Below are positions 26,907-36,066 of a stretch of 64,000 nt of DNA, piece by piece. The stretch is from assembly GCA_964554185.1 (NCBI GenBank), contig CAZKNJ010000004.1, positions 1-64,000 on the forward strand. The letters run 5' to 3'. The DNA comes from CAZKNJ01 sp964554185. Lineage in GTDB: Bacteria > 4484-113. Each line of letters opens with the position of its first letter. Position 1 is the stretch's first letter. The notes below the pieces were generated by a model that saw nothing but the letters and a program-made list of their open reading frames with translations, was not told the DNA's origin and did not search any database. A program made the translations under genes and the position numbers.

Positions 26907-29900
26907 ATGGGAACCAGGGGCATTCTTCACGGCGTGAGCTGCACGCTAGTTGTCTTCGTAACGACCCTTGCGCTGTGTACGTGCGAGGGCGGTCATCACC
27001 GAAGCCATCCCGGCTTGCCGGGAGTAGTTGCACTGGATGCCGCAAGGCAGGCACCGGTGGTTCTTGCTCTGGATGAGGTCTTGGCTGAAATCGAAAGCCA
27101 CGAGGCCCCGGAAGGCGTCGAGTCAACGCTTTACGAGCGGCTGAGGGATGAACTGGCCCGGCAGCTCCGGCTAAGGGCGGTCGGCAAGATAGTCTGCGCG
27201 CCACCCACCAGCGAGGCGAACCGGGTGAATGACCTTAGCGTAACTGACAACGGTGATGGCCATTACACGCTGATCTGGCACTACCGAAATCAGGGCGACT
27301 ATGATCAAAACGGCACAGTCGCCATTGCGGATATCACCCCGATTGCGATGCACTTCAGCGAGGAGGTGCCGGAGGGCGATACTCAGGGCAACTCGCTGCA
27401 GGCGGTCATTGATAGCAGCGGCAATGGCAAAGTGGATATTGCCGACGTCACCGCCATTGCGATGAGCTTCGGCCGGGAGTGCACGGCCTATGCGATTGAA
27501 CGAAGCCTGGAGGAAGATGGCACTTACGTGGAAGTGGCCACCGTGCCGCTCAGCCAGGCCTCAGGGGAAGGACGCTTGGCGTTCAGCTACGGGCTCTATC
27601 TCACTCCGGGCTGGGTGCGCGTAATCCCGTGTGACGGAGCGGCGGCCCACGGTATCGCCAGTGATCCAGTACGAATTCCCATCGCGGCGAACCAACCTCC
27701 CGTAGCGCAATTGGCCGCGGACCCCGAGGAAGGCGATATGCCCTTATCGGTGAACTTTGATGCCAGCGGGAGTTATGATCCGGATGGAAGCATAGAGACC
27801 TACGACTACGACTGGGAGGGAGATGGAAGCTACGAACTGCTCGACGGCGGAGCCACGCCGACGCACCTGTACGAGAGCGCAGGCGAGTACAATCCGACGG
27901 TGAGGGTCAAGGATGATGATAGCGCGGAGAGTACTGCTAGCGTGGCAGTCGCAGTGTGGCTGGGCCGCGGTGACTGGTGGATGTTCGGCCGGGAGCCGAC
28001 TCACAACCATCGAAGCCCTTACGTGGGTCCGCAGACGAACAACGTGAAGTGGGCCTACAACACCGGTGCGGGTATCATCTCAAGCCCGGTAATCGGGGTA
28101 GACGGCACGGTCTACGTGGGAAGCGGGAACGCACTCTACGCTATTACGTCTGAAGGCAATCTCGCCTGGACCTATCCTACCGGTGGGCTCGTGAACGCGG
28201 GCCCTGCGATCGGAAGGGACGGTACGGTATACGCTCCCTGTTTTGACGCCTATCTGTATGCCATCGCGCCTGACGGCAATCTGGATTGGCGCTATCAGAT
28301 GGACATGATGGCATTCTCCAGCCCCGCTATCGCGGAAGACGGGACCATTTACGTGGGGAACCTTGACGGCAACCTCTACGCGATAAATCCTGATGGTTCA
28401 TTGAAGTGGCGCTATGAAACGGGCGGTGAGGTTGACTCTTGCCCGGCCATCGGCCCAGACGGAACCGTCTATGTGGGGAGCACGGACAACTACGTGTATG
28501 CCATACACGCAGATGGGTCACTGTCGTGGCGATACAAGACCGGTTACCTCGTGTACTCAAGCCCGGCAGTGTACGGGGGAGACACTATCCTTGTTGGAAG
28601 CATGGACAACAAGGTTTATTCTCTCGGCACCGACGGGTCGTTCAACTGGGACTACGCGACCGGGGATCCGGTTAACTCGGGACCCGCGGTAGGGGAAGAC
28701 GGCACTGTCTATGTGGGCTCGACCGATAACAAGTTGCATGCGCTGACTCCACAGGGCGGCTTCCTCTGGGCCTTTGAGGCGGCGGACCGCGTGGACTCGA
28801 GCCCCGCTGTCGGCGGGGACGGCACGATCTATTTCGGCAGCTACGACGGCAAAGCCTATGCCGTGAATCCCGACGGCTCGCTGTTGTGGGAGTACCCAAC
28901 CGGAAACAAGGTTAGCTCCAGTCCAGCCATCGCCGAAGACGGCACGCTTTACATCGGTAGTTGGGACGGTTTCCTTTATGCCTTCCGCGATGATGGGATT
29001 ACTCCGCCGTCGGCGAGCATCTCTGCGGATCCAACAGAGGGCATAGCACCATTGCAGGTGCACTTCGACGGAAGCGGCAGCACGGACGACGGCACCATCG
29101 TCCAGTACGAGTGGGATTGGGACGGCGAGGCTAATGGCTGGACCTGGTACGACTCCGGCACCGATCCCTTGGCGGACCACGTCTACGGCGAGGCGGGAGC
29201 ATACGAGGCCGTCTTACGTGTGACGGACGACGATGGCGCCACTGATACCGACTCGGTGCTCATCGAGGTCAGCCCAAATGGCTGGATTGTCAGCGTGGTT
29301 GACGATACTGTGGGGAATGATCCTCTGTCAAGCGAAGTGTACAACTCCTTGGTGGAAGTGGACGGGCGCCCCGGCATCGCTTACTACCATGTGGAGGACA
29401 AGCAGCTGAAGTTCGCCCTCTGCTCCACTGCCGACGGCACCGGTGACTGGGATATCCAACTGGTGGACGGGGACGCGGATGTGGGCGAATACTGCTCGCT
29501 GGCCATAATCAACGACTTGCCCGCCATCTCGTACTACGATGCATACCCTAACTGCGATCTCAAGTTCGCCATCAACTCCGAGCCCGACGCCTCCGGCATC
29601 TGGGCGGTTCAAACGGTGGAGACGGAGGGGTATCCCGGCACGCCAAGCTCGTTGGCTGAAGTCGTCGGAAAACCGGCAATGGGCTATCTGGACATGCCCG
29701 CCGACGAGGTCTCATTCGCCAGGAATTCGGTTTCGGACGGGAGCGGGACTTGGTCTTTCTCGGTGGTTGATTCTTTCTGGTCCTGTCAAATGCGGCGGTG
29801 CCAGATGGCCGTGATTGCCGGCAAGCCGGGCGTGGTCTATTTTCACGGCTTCGATATGCAGCTCAAGTACGCGTACAGCAGCCTCGCTGACGGCAGCGGC

Positions 29901-30365
29901 ACCTGGGCTATTCACGTGGTGCACGACGTAGGCACACAAATCGGCTACAGGCTAACCCTGGCGGAGATTGACGGCAGGCCGGCCGTGGCCTATCGCTATG
30001 TGTACGGTGATCCGCAGCAGCTTTGCTTCGCCATCTGCTCGACTGCCGACGGCTCCGGCGCCTGGACGATCTCGGTTGTTGATAGTTCACCTTCGTCCTT
30101 TGACTACCCTTCGCTCAAAGTCGTGGATGGTTATCCGACGATAGCCTACAGTGGGCAGGACGGGTTCTTGCTGTATGCAGTCAACACCATGGCGGACGCC
30201 AGCGGGGGGTGGGTGATCACTCCCATTGCGCATTCCGAGGGCGCAGTTTCGGTAACCAATCTAGCTGTCATTGACGGGTCGCCCGCGGTCAGTTACCACG
30301 ACAGCGGTCCCAGTATACTAGGACCTGAAGACGATTCCTTGAGATACGTCTATAAGGCTAGCTAG
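26907..30365 (+). CDS. Large secreted protein: dockerin-like repeats, two PKD domains, two beta-propellers
   Basis: A 1152-residue protein with an N-terminal signal-like segment (VSCTLVVFVTTLALCTC); no clean lipobox. Two dockerin-like calcium loops occur near 130-150 (DYDQNGTVAIADITPIAMHF) and 170-188 (SGNGKVDIADVTAIAMSFG). PKD domain 1 covers about 262-350. Eight PQQ-type repeats (DGTVYVGS...LYAI) at about 372-695 suggest an eight-bladed propeller. PKD domain 2 covers about 700-790. Seven further repeats of the type L-x5-G-x-P-x-I-x-Y ... L-K-F-A ... DGSG-x-W occupy about 800-1152. Presumably extracellular and calcium-binding; substrate unknown. Confidence 0.85.
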   Translation: MGTRGILHGVSCTLVVFVTTLALCTCEGGHHRSHPGLPGVVALDAARQAPVVLALDEVLAEIESHEAPEGVESTLYERLRDELARQLRLRAVGKIVCAPPTSEANRVNDLSVTDNGDGHYTLIWHYRNQGDYDQNGTVAIADITPIAMHFSEEVPEGDTQGNSLQAVIDSSGNGKVDIADVTAIAMSFGRECTAYAIERSLEEDGTYVEVATVPLSQASGEGRLAFSYGLYLTPGWVRVIPCDGAAAHGIASDPVRIPIAANQPPVAQLAADPEEGDMPLSVNFDASGSYDPDGSIETYDYDWEGDGSYELLDGGATPTHLYESAGEYNPTVRVKDDDSAESTASVAVAVWLGRGDWWMFGREPTHNHRSPYVGPQTNNVKWAYNTGAGIISSPVIGVDGTVYVGSGNALYAITSEGNLAWTYPTGGLVNAGPAIGRDGTVYAPCFDAYLYAIAPDGNLDWRYQMDMMAFSSPAIAEDGTIYVGNLDGNLYAINPDGSLKWRYETGGEVDSCPAIGPDGTVYVGSTDNYVYAIHADGSLSWRYKTGYLVYSSPAVYGGDTILVGSMDNKVYSLGTDGSFNWDYATGDPVNSGPAVGEDGTVYVGSTDNKLHALTPQGGFLWAFEAADRVDSSPAVGGDGTIYFGSYDGKAYAVNPDGSLLWEYPTGNKVSSSPAIAEDGTLYIGSWDGFLYAFRDDGITPPSASISADPTEGIAPLQVHFDGSGSTDDGTIVQYEWDWDGEANGWTWYDSGTDPLADHVYGEAGAYEAVLRVTDDDGATDTDSVLIEVSPNGWIVSVVDDTVGNDPLSSEVYNSLVEVDGRPGIAYYHVEDKQLKFALCSTADGTGDWDIQLVDGDADVGEYCSLAIINDLPAISYYDAYPNCDLKFAINSEPDASGIWAVQTVETEGYPGTPSSLAEVVGKPAMGYLDMPADEVSFARNSVSDGSGTWSFSVVDSFWSCQMRRCQMAVIAGKPGVVYFHGFDMQLKYAYSSLADGSGTWAIHVVHDVGTQIGYRLTLAEIDGRPAVAYRYVYGDPQQLCFAICSTADGSGAWTISVVDSSPSSFDYPSLKVVDGYPTIAYSGQDGFLLYAVNTMADASGGWVITPIAHSEGAVSVTNLAVIDGSPAVSYHDSGPSILGPEDDSLRYVYKAS

Positions 30366-30462
30366 CTGCCAGCCGACGAGTGTCTTTCCAGCCTGAATGG
30401 AGCGGTAGACCGCAGCCGTTGCGCCCGGCGAATAGCCGTGGCCGCTTTCGCGTCTAAACAGG

Positions 30463-30471
30463 TGATATGAT
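30463..30471 (+). promoter_or_regulatory. Extended -10 of the M48 protease gene
   Basis: TGA (30463-30465) followed by TATGAT (30466-30471), ending seven bases before ATG 30479. Confidence 0.4.
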
Positions 30472-30478
30472 TGGGCCT

Positions 30479-31336
30479 ATGAGCCGGATGATGCTAACAG
30501 TGGTTGCAACCCTCTTCGTAGTGGCGCTCCTACCCGCGCCGCCGGCGGAGGCGGGGCTATTCAAGGTATCCAAGAATGATGAGCTGCGGCTGGGCAAGGG
30601 CTTCCACGAGGATTACGCCAAGGAACACAAGTACCTGGACAACACGCCCGAAGGCGCGAACGTCAAGCGCGTGGGCCAGCGGCTGGTGCAACGCAACTCG
30701 GTGACAGACTACACGTTTACCTTCACCCTGGTGGACGACGAGGAAGTCAACGCCTTTGCCGTGCCCGGCGGGTATGTGTACCTCAACAAGGGGCTGTACG
30801 ATTACCTGGCGTACGACGAGTCGATGCTGGCGGCGGTGATGGCGCACGAGATGGGGCATGTGCTTGACCGCCACTACAAGAAGATGTACGAGGACTACCT
30901 GAAGGCGCAGCTGGGGATAGTCGCGCTGGGGATAGCCGTGGGCGGCCGGGAGGGCCAGGACGTGATGAACGCGCTGAGCCTGGGTGGCTCGCTGGTCTTT
31001 CTGAAGTATTCGCGGGACGACGAGGAGCATGCCGACCGCTGGGGGGTGGAGCTGTCCTACGGCGCGGGCTACGACCCTTACGGGATGGAGCGCGATATGC
31101 GCCTGTTCTCCAAGCTGGAGAACAAGCTGACGCAAACGGAGCTGTTTGACCTCTGGCGCACCCACCCGCAGCCCAAGGAGCGGATGGACCGCTGCCGGCG
31201 CATCGCCAAGGGCCTGAGCGGGAAGGAAGAGTGGGAGTTCCATCCGCCGATACCGCCGGAGGACCACCCGCTGCGCGAAAAGGAGATCAAGATAATCAAG
31301 CAGGAAAGCGACCGCCCGGAAGCGGGCACGGCCTGA
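30479..31336 (+). CDS. M48-family zinc metalloprotease, exported
   Basis: A 285-residue peptidase. The signal peptide (about 1-25) ends PPAEAG. The zinc site is HEMGH at 123-127, with the third ligand Glu in RDDEEHADRWG about 60 residues later. The arrangement resembles periplasmic M48 peptidases such as BepA/LoiP that monitor outer-membrane proteins, but without TPR repeats. I chose ATG 30479 because a -10 hexamer ends seven bases before it; ATG 30467 lies inside that hexamer and would add four residues. Its stop is only six bases from the convergent next gene. Confidence 0.88.
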   Translation: MSRMMLTVVATLFVVALLPAPPAEAGLFKVSKNDELRLGKGFHEDYAKEHKYLDNTPEGANVKRVGQRLVQRNSVTDYTFTFTLVDDEEVNAFAVPGGYVYLNKGLYDYLAYDESMLAAVMAHEMGHVLDRHYKKMYEDYLKAQLGIVALGIAVGGREGQDVMNALSLGGSLVFLKYSRDDEEHADRWGVELSYGAGYDPYGMERDMRLFSKLENKLTQTELFDLWRTHPQPKERMDRCRRIAKGLSGKEEWEFHPPIPPEDHPLREKEIKIIKQESDRPEAGTA

Positions 31337-31342
31337 AGCCGC

Positions 31343-31984
31343 CTATCTAACCTCTCCTTTGTGAGGCACTTTCACGCTCAGCGCGCGCAGCTCGCCGCCC
31401 GCCTTGCTGAAGCGCGCAGTGACCTGCATCGTGCCGCCAAGGTCAAGCTTGTACCCCTCCGTGGTTTTCACCGGAGGCAGCAAGTACCAGGCGAACACCT
31501 TGTTGCCCAGGATTACGAACCGGGCGGCCGGCTTGCCGAACCGGTCGGTCAGGTCATCCGGCTCCAGGTCTTCCAGCAGAGCTCCCGCAAACTGCAGGTC
31601 AACCGGCTCGTTATCGCCTGCGCCAAACAGCCTTATGGTCACGCCGGTGATGGCGTTGTTGTATGCAACCAGCGTCATCTCTCCGTCGGCGCTCGCTGCA
31701 TTAGTAATCCGCGAACCCAGAGGGAGGTAGTAGGATGCGGAGGTTGTGAGGCCGTACTCGGTGATGGAGCTGGGCTTTCCCAGGTACACCACCGTCTCCT
31801 CAAAGTCATCTCCCAGATAAACGCCCACTCCGAAGTCCTCTTCCAGCAGCATCTGCCGGGCTTCCATGAACTGCTGGTTGGTATTGGTGAAAGCGGACTT
31901 GAGGTTCATCGTGCCCGTCAAGACGAGCACCACCGGTACGCCAATTATCAACAGGACGATTATCGCCCTTAGGGCTACCTTCAT
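31343..31984 (-). CDS. Membrane-anchored hypothetical protein
   Basis: A 213-residue protein with one N-terminal hydrophobic helix (IIVLLIIGVPVVLVLTG, about 8-24), which could be an anchor or an uncleaved signal. The remainder is a mixed domain with no motif I recognise (VYLGDDFEETVVYLGKPSSITEYG, AWYLLPPVKTTEGYKLDLGG). GGAGG lies about nine bases before ATG 31984. No function proposed. Confidence 0.65.
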   Translation of the reverse strand: MKVALRAIIVLLIIGVPVVLVLTGTMNLKSAFTNTNQQFMEARQMLLEEDFGVGVYLGDDFEETVVYLGKPSSITEYGLTTSASYYLPLGSRITNAASADGEMTLVAYNNAITGVTIRLFGAGDNEPVDLQFAGALLEDLEPDDLTDRFGKPAARFVILGNKVFAWYLLPPVKTTEGYKLDLGGTMQVTARFSKAGGELRALSVKVPHKGEVR

Positions 31985-32101
31985 CTCGAATCGCCTCCGC
32001 TTGTAGCTTCACTGTTAGACTGCGCTAACGCGAAAATGTTCGCGGCCGGAAGCGGGATTCCAGCTCGAAGTGGTCTAACGGGTTTGAGTTTCGCCCTCAA
32101 C

Positions 32102-32647
32102 TCAGGACGTGAAAGTCCAGTTGACGGGCCGGCAGGTTTCAGGATAGACCTTGCTTGAGAGGCGCACATAGATGTTCTTGAAGTGTTGCCAATCATCTTT
32201 GTACGCCGGAGAGACCGTCATGTCAAGCAACTTAGCAGGGACGCCTACAGCTATCATTTCCTCGGGAACTTCAAAGCCGTTGCGCACCATAGCCCCTTCG
32301 GCCACCACCGCCCACTTATTCACGACCGCCCAGTCGCTGACGATGGCGCCCATGCCGATAACGGCATAGTCCTTGATCGTGCAGTTGTGCAGGATGCAGC
32401 CGTGCCCCAGGGTAACGTGGCTGCCCACACGGGTTATCTCCCCCGGGCGGGCGTGGACTACGCAGTTGTCCTCAACGGAAGTGCTGTCCCCGATTTCGAT
32501 ACGCCCGTAGTCCCCCCGAATGCGCGCGCCGGGCCCTACGAAGCAGTTCTCGCCGAGGGCCACATTGCCCATAACCGAGGCCGAATCGCAGATATAAGTG
32601 CCTTTTCCGATGACCGGTGTGTGACCGTCAACTTCGTAAACAGCCAT
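32102..32647 (-). CDS. Gamma-class carbonic anhydrase-like left-handed beta-helix protein
   Basis: A 181-residue hexapeptide-repeat protein of the PaaY/YrdA/CaiE group. The probable zinc ligands are His65, His82 and His87 (VVHA ... VTLGHGCILHNC), the gamma-carbonic anhydrase pattern. Repeats such as VMGNVALGENCFVGPGARI build the beta-helix. ATG 32647 has a GGAG six bases upstream; the ATG at 32659 has none. Activity as a true carbonic anhydrase is not guaranteed for this subgroup. Confidence 0.88.
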   Translation of the reverse strand: MAVYEVDGHTPVIGKGTYICDSASVMGNVALGENCFVGPGARIRGDYGRIEIGDSTSVEDNCVVHARPGEITRVGSHVTLGHGCILHNCTIKDYAVIGMGAIVSDWAVVNKWAVVAEGAMVRNGFEVPEEMIAVGVPAKLLDMTVSPAYKDDWQHFKNIYVRLSSKVYPETCRPVNWTFTS

Positions 32648-32700
32648 AGGGTACTCCATACTGTTATACCCACATTGGAGGCTTAACTGGCTTAGTCCGA

Positions 32701-32730
32701 TTGCTTTAGCTCCCGAATCTCCCTTACAAT
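32701..32730 (+). promoter_or_regulatory. Promoter of corA
   Basis: TTGCTT (32701-32706), 18-base spacer, TACAAT (32725-32730). The -10 ends six bases before ATG 32737, so the mRNA is probably leaderless. Confidence 0.5.
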
Positions 32731-32736
32731 GGAATA

Positions 32737-33801
32737 ATGCAGATACCGGTCAGCGGATTCCGGATTGTAGGCACCGAGCTCGAAGAGATCACGCCCAAGA
32801 CCATGGACGAGGTCGTCGAGCACGTGCGCTCCCAGGAGTTCGTCTGGCTGGATCTGGACTTGCAGAATGCCTCCGTGACCCAGGTGGTAGAGCTTTTGGA
32901 GCAGCGGCTGGACTTCCACCCCCTGGTGGTGGAGGAGTGCATCACACCGGATGTGTATCAGCCGAAGTTTGATGAGGAAAGCGGCTATAAGTTCTTCATC
33001 CTGCACTACTTCCGGGAAGGGCGCAAGGACTACCTGAAAGCCAGCGAGATCAACGTCTATCTGGGCGACAACTTCGTGATGACCCTGCACCGCAGCCCCA
33101 TTCCCACGTATTTGCGGCTGTTTGCGCAAGACCTGCCGGAGGACATCTACAAGTTCAAGGACAAGCCCATCATCTTCTTCTACCACGTGCTGGACATGCT
33201 CATTGACGATTACCTCCGCACGATGGTTACAATCCAAACCCGGGGCGACGAGATAGAGTTTTCCATCTTGGCGCCGTCCGAGGTGCCGGTGCCGGTGGCG
33301 CGGGAGAAGCGGAAGAAGCGCAAGAGCCAGCTAGACGTGATGCGCGAGATTATCGCCCAGCGCCACAATCTCACCCTGATGCGCAAGTCGCTCTCTATGG
33401 AGCTGACGATTGTGAACGAGCAAGTATCCTCCTACGAGGAGCCGGAAGAGCCGCTGGGCCTGCCCGAAGAAGAGCGCGAGGAAGTTGTGGTTTACCTGGG
33501 CGGCCTGGTGAACCACCTGGAGAAAGCCCTCCAGATTATCGAACATGAGAAAGAAATCCTCGACCAGATACTTGAGGTCCATTCACTGGTGCTCAACAGC
33601 CGCGCCAACGAGGTGATGCGGCTGCTCACCGTATACGCGGCGATATTCATCCCGCTCACTTTCATTGCGAGCTTCTACGGGATGAACCTGGACAACCTGC
33701 ACGGCCAGCACTGGAGCTGGTTCATCTGGGTGCTGGATGCGCTGATGCTGGCGGTGGCTGCCGGGATGATCATCTACTTCAAACGCAAGGAGTGGATATA
33801 G
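32737..33801 (+). CDS. corA: CorA-family magnesium/cobalt transporter
   Basis: A 354-residue pentameric Mg2+ channel subunit. It has a long cytoplasmic alpha/beta domain, a helical stalk (about 215-290), two C-terminal membrane helices (about 288-310 and 326-346) and the signature YGMN between them near 311. It ends in a basic KRKEW tail. The start ATG has no good ribosome site, only GGA four bases away. The next gene starts four bases after its stop. Confidence 0.94.
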   Translation: MQIPVSGFRIVGTELEEITPKTMDEVVEHVRSQEFVWLDLDLQNASVTQVVELLEQRLDFHPLVVEECITPDVYQPKFDEESGYKFFILHYFREGRKDYLKASEINVYLGDNFVMTLHRSPIPTYLRLFAQDLPEDIYKFKDKPIIFFYHVLDMLIDDYLRTMVTIQTRGDEIEFSILAPSEVPVPVAREKRKKRKSQLDVMREIIAQRHNLTLMRKSLSMELTIVNEQVSSYEEPEEPLGLPEEEREEVVVYLGGLVNHLEKALQIIEHEKEILDQILEVHSLVLNSRANEVMRLLTVYAAIFIPLTFIASFYGMNLDNLHGQHWSWFIWVLDALMLAVAAGMIIYFKRKEWI

Positions 33802-33804
33802 CCC

Positions 33805-35277
33805 GTGTGCTGCTCCGCACCATTCAACCGCGACACCGACCGCACTGATCCGTTCCTGGCGGCTCACATAGATGCTAACGGCGAAGAAGTGCTGGAGGAG
33901 GGCGAAGGCGCGAAACTGACTCGGCTGGTACGGGAAGGCCGCAGCGTCCTGCGCTGGGTATGGACGAAGGACGAGAAGCCGGAGCATCTGGCGAAGCTGA
34001 TACCCGCACTGCCGTCGTTCCTGCCGGGGTTTGAGGACCTGCTGCTGGACGGCAGCGGATTCACCGCCGACGGCTATGAGAGGAGCTTGGAAGATGCCGG
34101 TGAATGGTTGGGAGTATCCGCCGCGCTGCCTCTGCTGGCGCAGGCCTACGACTTGGACGCCGAGCTAGACCGCAACGCGGGGGCAAGGCTCGGGCAGTTC
34201 GATCCGGCACGGGTGTATCTGCGCAATGCGAATCCAACGAGACTATCAGGGCTGGACGACTTCCGGTTGCGTTTCTACCATCTTGAAGACCTGTCCTCCG
34301 ACGCTGAGCCGCTGGGGCTGACGGGGGGAACGGCGAAGTTGCTGGCTGGCCGCCTGAAAGAGCTGAAGCCGGCGAAGGCCTTTGCGCAGAACCACCGCGT
34401 GATGCTGGAGCTGGCGCGGCGCACGGCGGAAGCGCCAGAGCGGCTGGGCAGAGAAGTGGCGGCGTTGAAGCTCTCGCTGCAGATAGCCACGCGAACGGAC
34501 ATGGGCAAGAAGCGCGAGAACAACGAGGATGCGAACCTTACGCTTACGAGCGGCATTGAGGGCATTGGTGAATCTTCAGCGCTGTTCGCGGTGGCGGACG
34601 GGATGGGCGGCCATAACGCGGGCGAGTTCGCCTCGGCACTCAGCCTTGAGCTGCTGCGCTTCTACTCCGGGCTGTGGCCCTTGGGGCGCGGCACCCGCAC
34701 GCACGGCATTCCCGACCTCATCGCCGAACACTTGCAGAGCATTCACTCCGAGATTGCTTCCGTCGCTGCGAGCGAGGAAGGGCTTGAAGGGATGGGCACA
34801 ACCATTACCGGCCTCTTCTGTACTTCGCAGGCGGACATCACGTGCGAAACCGCGCTGGCGACGGTGCGCAGCTTCGTGTTCAATGTGGGCGACTCACGCG
34901 CATTTGCGGTAAACGCTGGAGGCCTGCGGCCGCTTACCCGCGACCATTCATTGGTGCAGGAGCTGTTGGATGCGGGCAACATCACCGAGGAAGAAGCCCA
35001 GGAACACCCGCAGCGCAACGTCATATCCCAGGGGCTGGGCGCGGCGGTGGAGCTGAAGCCCGACGTGTGGCCGTTCAGGCTGCCGCTGGACGCCTATCTC
35101 GTCATCTGCTCTGACGGGCTTACGGATCTGGTGCGCAAGGACGAGCTGGTTGCGCTGGCCGCGAAAGTGGAAAGCCCGGCTGCGCTCGCTGACGAGTACA
35201 TTGACGCCGCACTGGACGCAGGCGGCCGCGACAACATAACCGTAATCGTGTTGAAGCCGATTCTTTCGGCGAACTGA
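33805..35277 (+). CDS. PP2C-family Ser/Thr phosphatase with a novel N-terminal domain
   Basis: Residues about 226-488 form a bacterial PP2C domain: RTDMGKKRENNEDA (metal-binding Asp region), ADGMGGHNAGEFAS, GMGTTITG, VGDSRAF, RDHSLVQELLDAG, SDGLTDLV and GGRDNITVIV. The first 225 residues contain no recognised domain; they include LIPALPSFLPGFEDLLLDG and are acidic/amphipathic. No Ser/Thr kinase gene is adjacent. GTG 33805 follows corA by three bases, so they are probably co-transcribed. The product is probably cytosolic. Confidence 0.88.
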   Translation: MCCSAPFNRDTDRTDPFLAAHIDANGEEVLEEGEGAKLTRLVREGRSVLRWVWTKDEKPEHLAKLIPALPSFLPGFEDLLLDGSGFTADGYERSLEDAGEWLGVSAALPLLAQAYDLDAELDRNAGARLGQFDPARVYLRNANPTRLSGLDDFRLRFYHLEDLSSDAEPLGLTGGTAKLLAGRLKELKPAKAFAQNHRVMLELARRTAEAPERLGREVAALKLSLQIATRTDMGKKRENNEDANLTLTSGIEGIGESSALFAVADGMGGHNAGEFASALSLELLRFYSGLWPLGRGTRTHGIPDLIAEHLQSIHSEIASVAASEEGLEGMGTTITGLFCTSQADITCETALATVRSFVFNVGDSRAFAVNAGGLRPLTRDHSLVQELLDAGNITEEEAQEHPQRNVISQGLGAAVELKPDVWPFRLPLDAYLVICSDGLTDLVRKDELVALAAKVESPAALADEYIDAALDAGGRDNITVIVLKPILSAN

Positions 35278-35310
35278 GGTTCACCCGGCTGGCCAATACA
35301 GGAGGATTCT

Positions 35311-36033
35311 ATGCTGTGGAAGAAGTACGCCACTGCGCTTACGGAGGCGCTGAAACTCAAAGACCATATCGTCGGTATAACCTACACCAATGACCACGTG
35401 GAAGGAGCGGATGGTGAGGGGAGCCGTGCCTGCACCGCGTTGATGAAAGCGCACCAGGGCAAGAGCGTTCTGCTGGGCAAGGAGAACTCGCTGTGCGGCG
35501 GGGGCACCTGGCACCTGGGGCTGGGTGATCGTCCCTCCGGCGAGGGTGGCAAGGCGCTGATGGATTTCCTGGTGCACGGCGAGAAGCTCGCCTGCAGCTA
35601 CGCCGCCTTTCACCGGATGACCGCGCGGACCAGTCCGCCGCCGAAGAATGTGGCGGACTACATTCTGTTCGCCCCGATGGACGAGATGGAGTTGGAGCCC
35701 GATATCGCGGTGTTGGTGGTGAATGCCGAACAGGCCTGCCGTTTGCTCACACTCTACACCTACTTCACCGGCAAGGCGCCGGTAACCGAGATGATGGGCT
35801 CCGGCTGCCACATGGCGATTGCATACTCCATTAGCACCGGTGAGATGAACGTCAGTTTCTCCGACTGGACGGCGCGCCCCATCATGCAGATGGCAAAGGA
35901 CGAGCTGCTGGTCACCGTGCCCTACTACATGCTGCACAACATGGTGGAGGCGATTCCGCGCTGCACTGCTGGCACCGCCGAGGGCAGGCCCTACACCGAG
36001 TTCATGCAGGAGCACCCGGCTGGCTCGGAGTAG
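35311..36033 (+). CDS. DUF169 family protein
   Basis: A 240-residue soluble protein that matches my recollection of the DUF169 family: SRACTALMKAHQGKSVLLGKENSLCGGGTWHLGL near the N-terminus and GSGCHMAIAYSIS near the C-terminus. These proteins are common in anaerobes and archaea; their function is unknown, and the conserved Cys residues suggest redox or metal binding. ATG 35311 is preceded by AGGAGG at 35299-35304. Conservation is inferred from memory of the family. Confidence 0.8.
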   Translation: MLWKKYATALTEALKLKDHIVGITYTNDHVEGADGEGSRACTALMKAHQGKSVLLGKENSLCGGGTWHLGLGDRPSGEGGKALMDFLVHGEKLACSYAAFHRMTARTSPPPKNVADYILFAPMDEMELEPDIAVLVVNAEQACRLLTLYTYFTGKAPVTEMMGSGCHMAIAYSISTGEMNVSFSDWTARPIMQMAKDELLVTVPYYMLHNMVEAIPRCTAGTAEGRPYTEFMQEHPAGSE

Positions 36034-36066
36034 CTAGAACGGGCGGCAGGACGGAGGGCTTACGGG

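Noticed and set aside
28080..28990. DNA tandem repeats in the propeller gene
   Set aside because: Similarity is at protein level (eight diverged blades); the DNA copies differ too much to be a recent tandem array.
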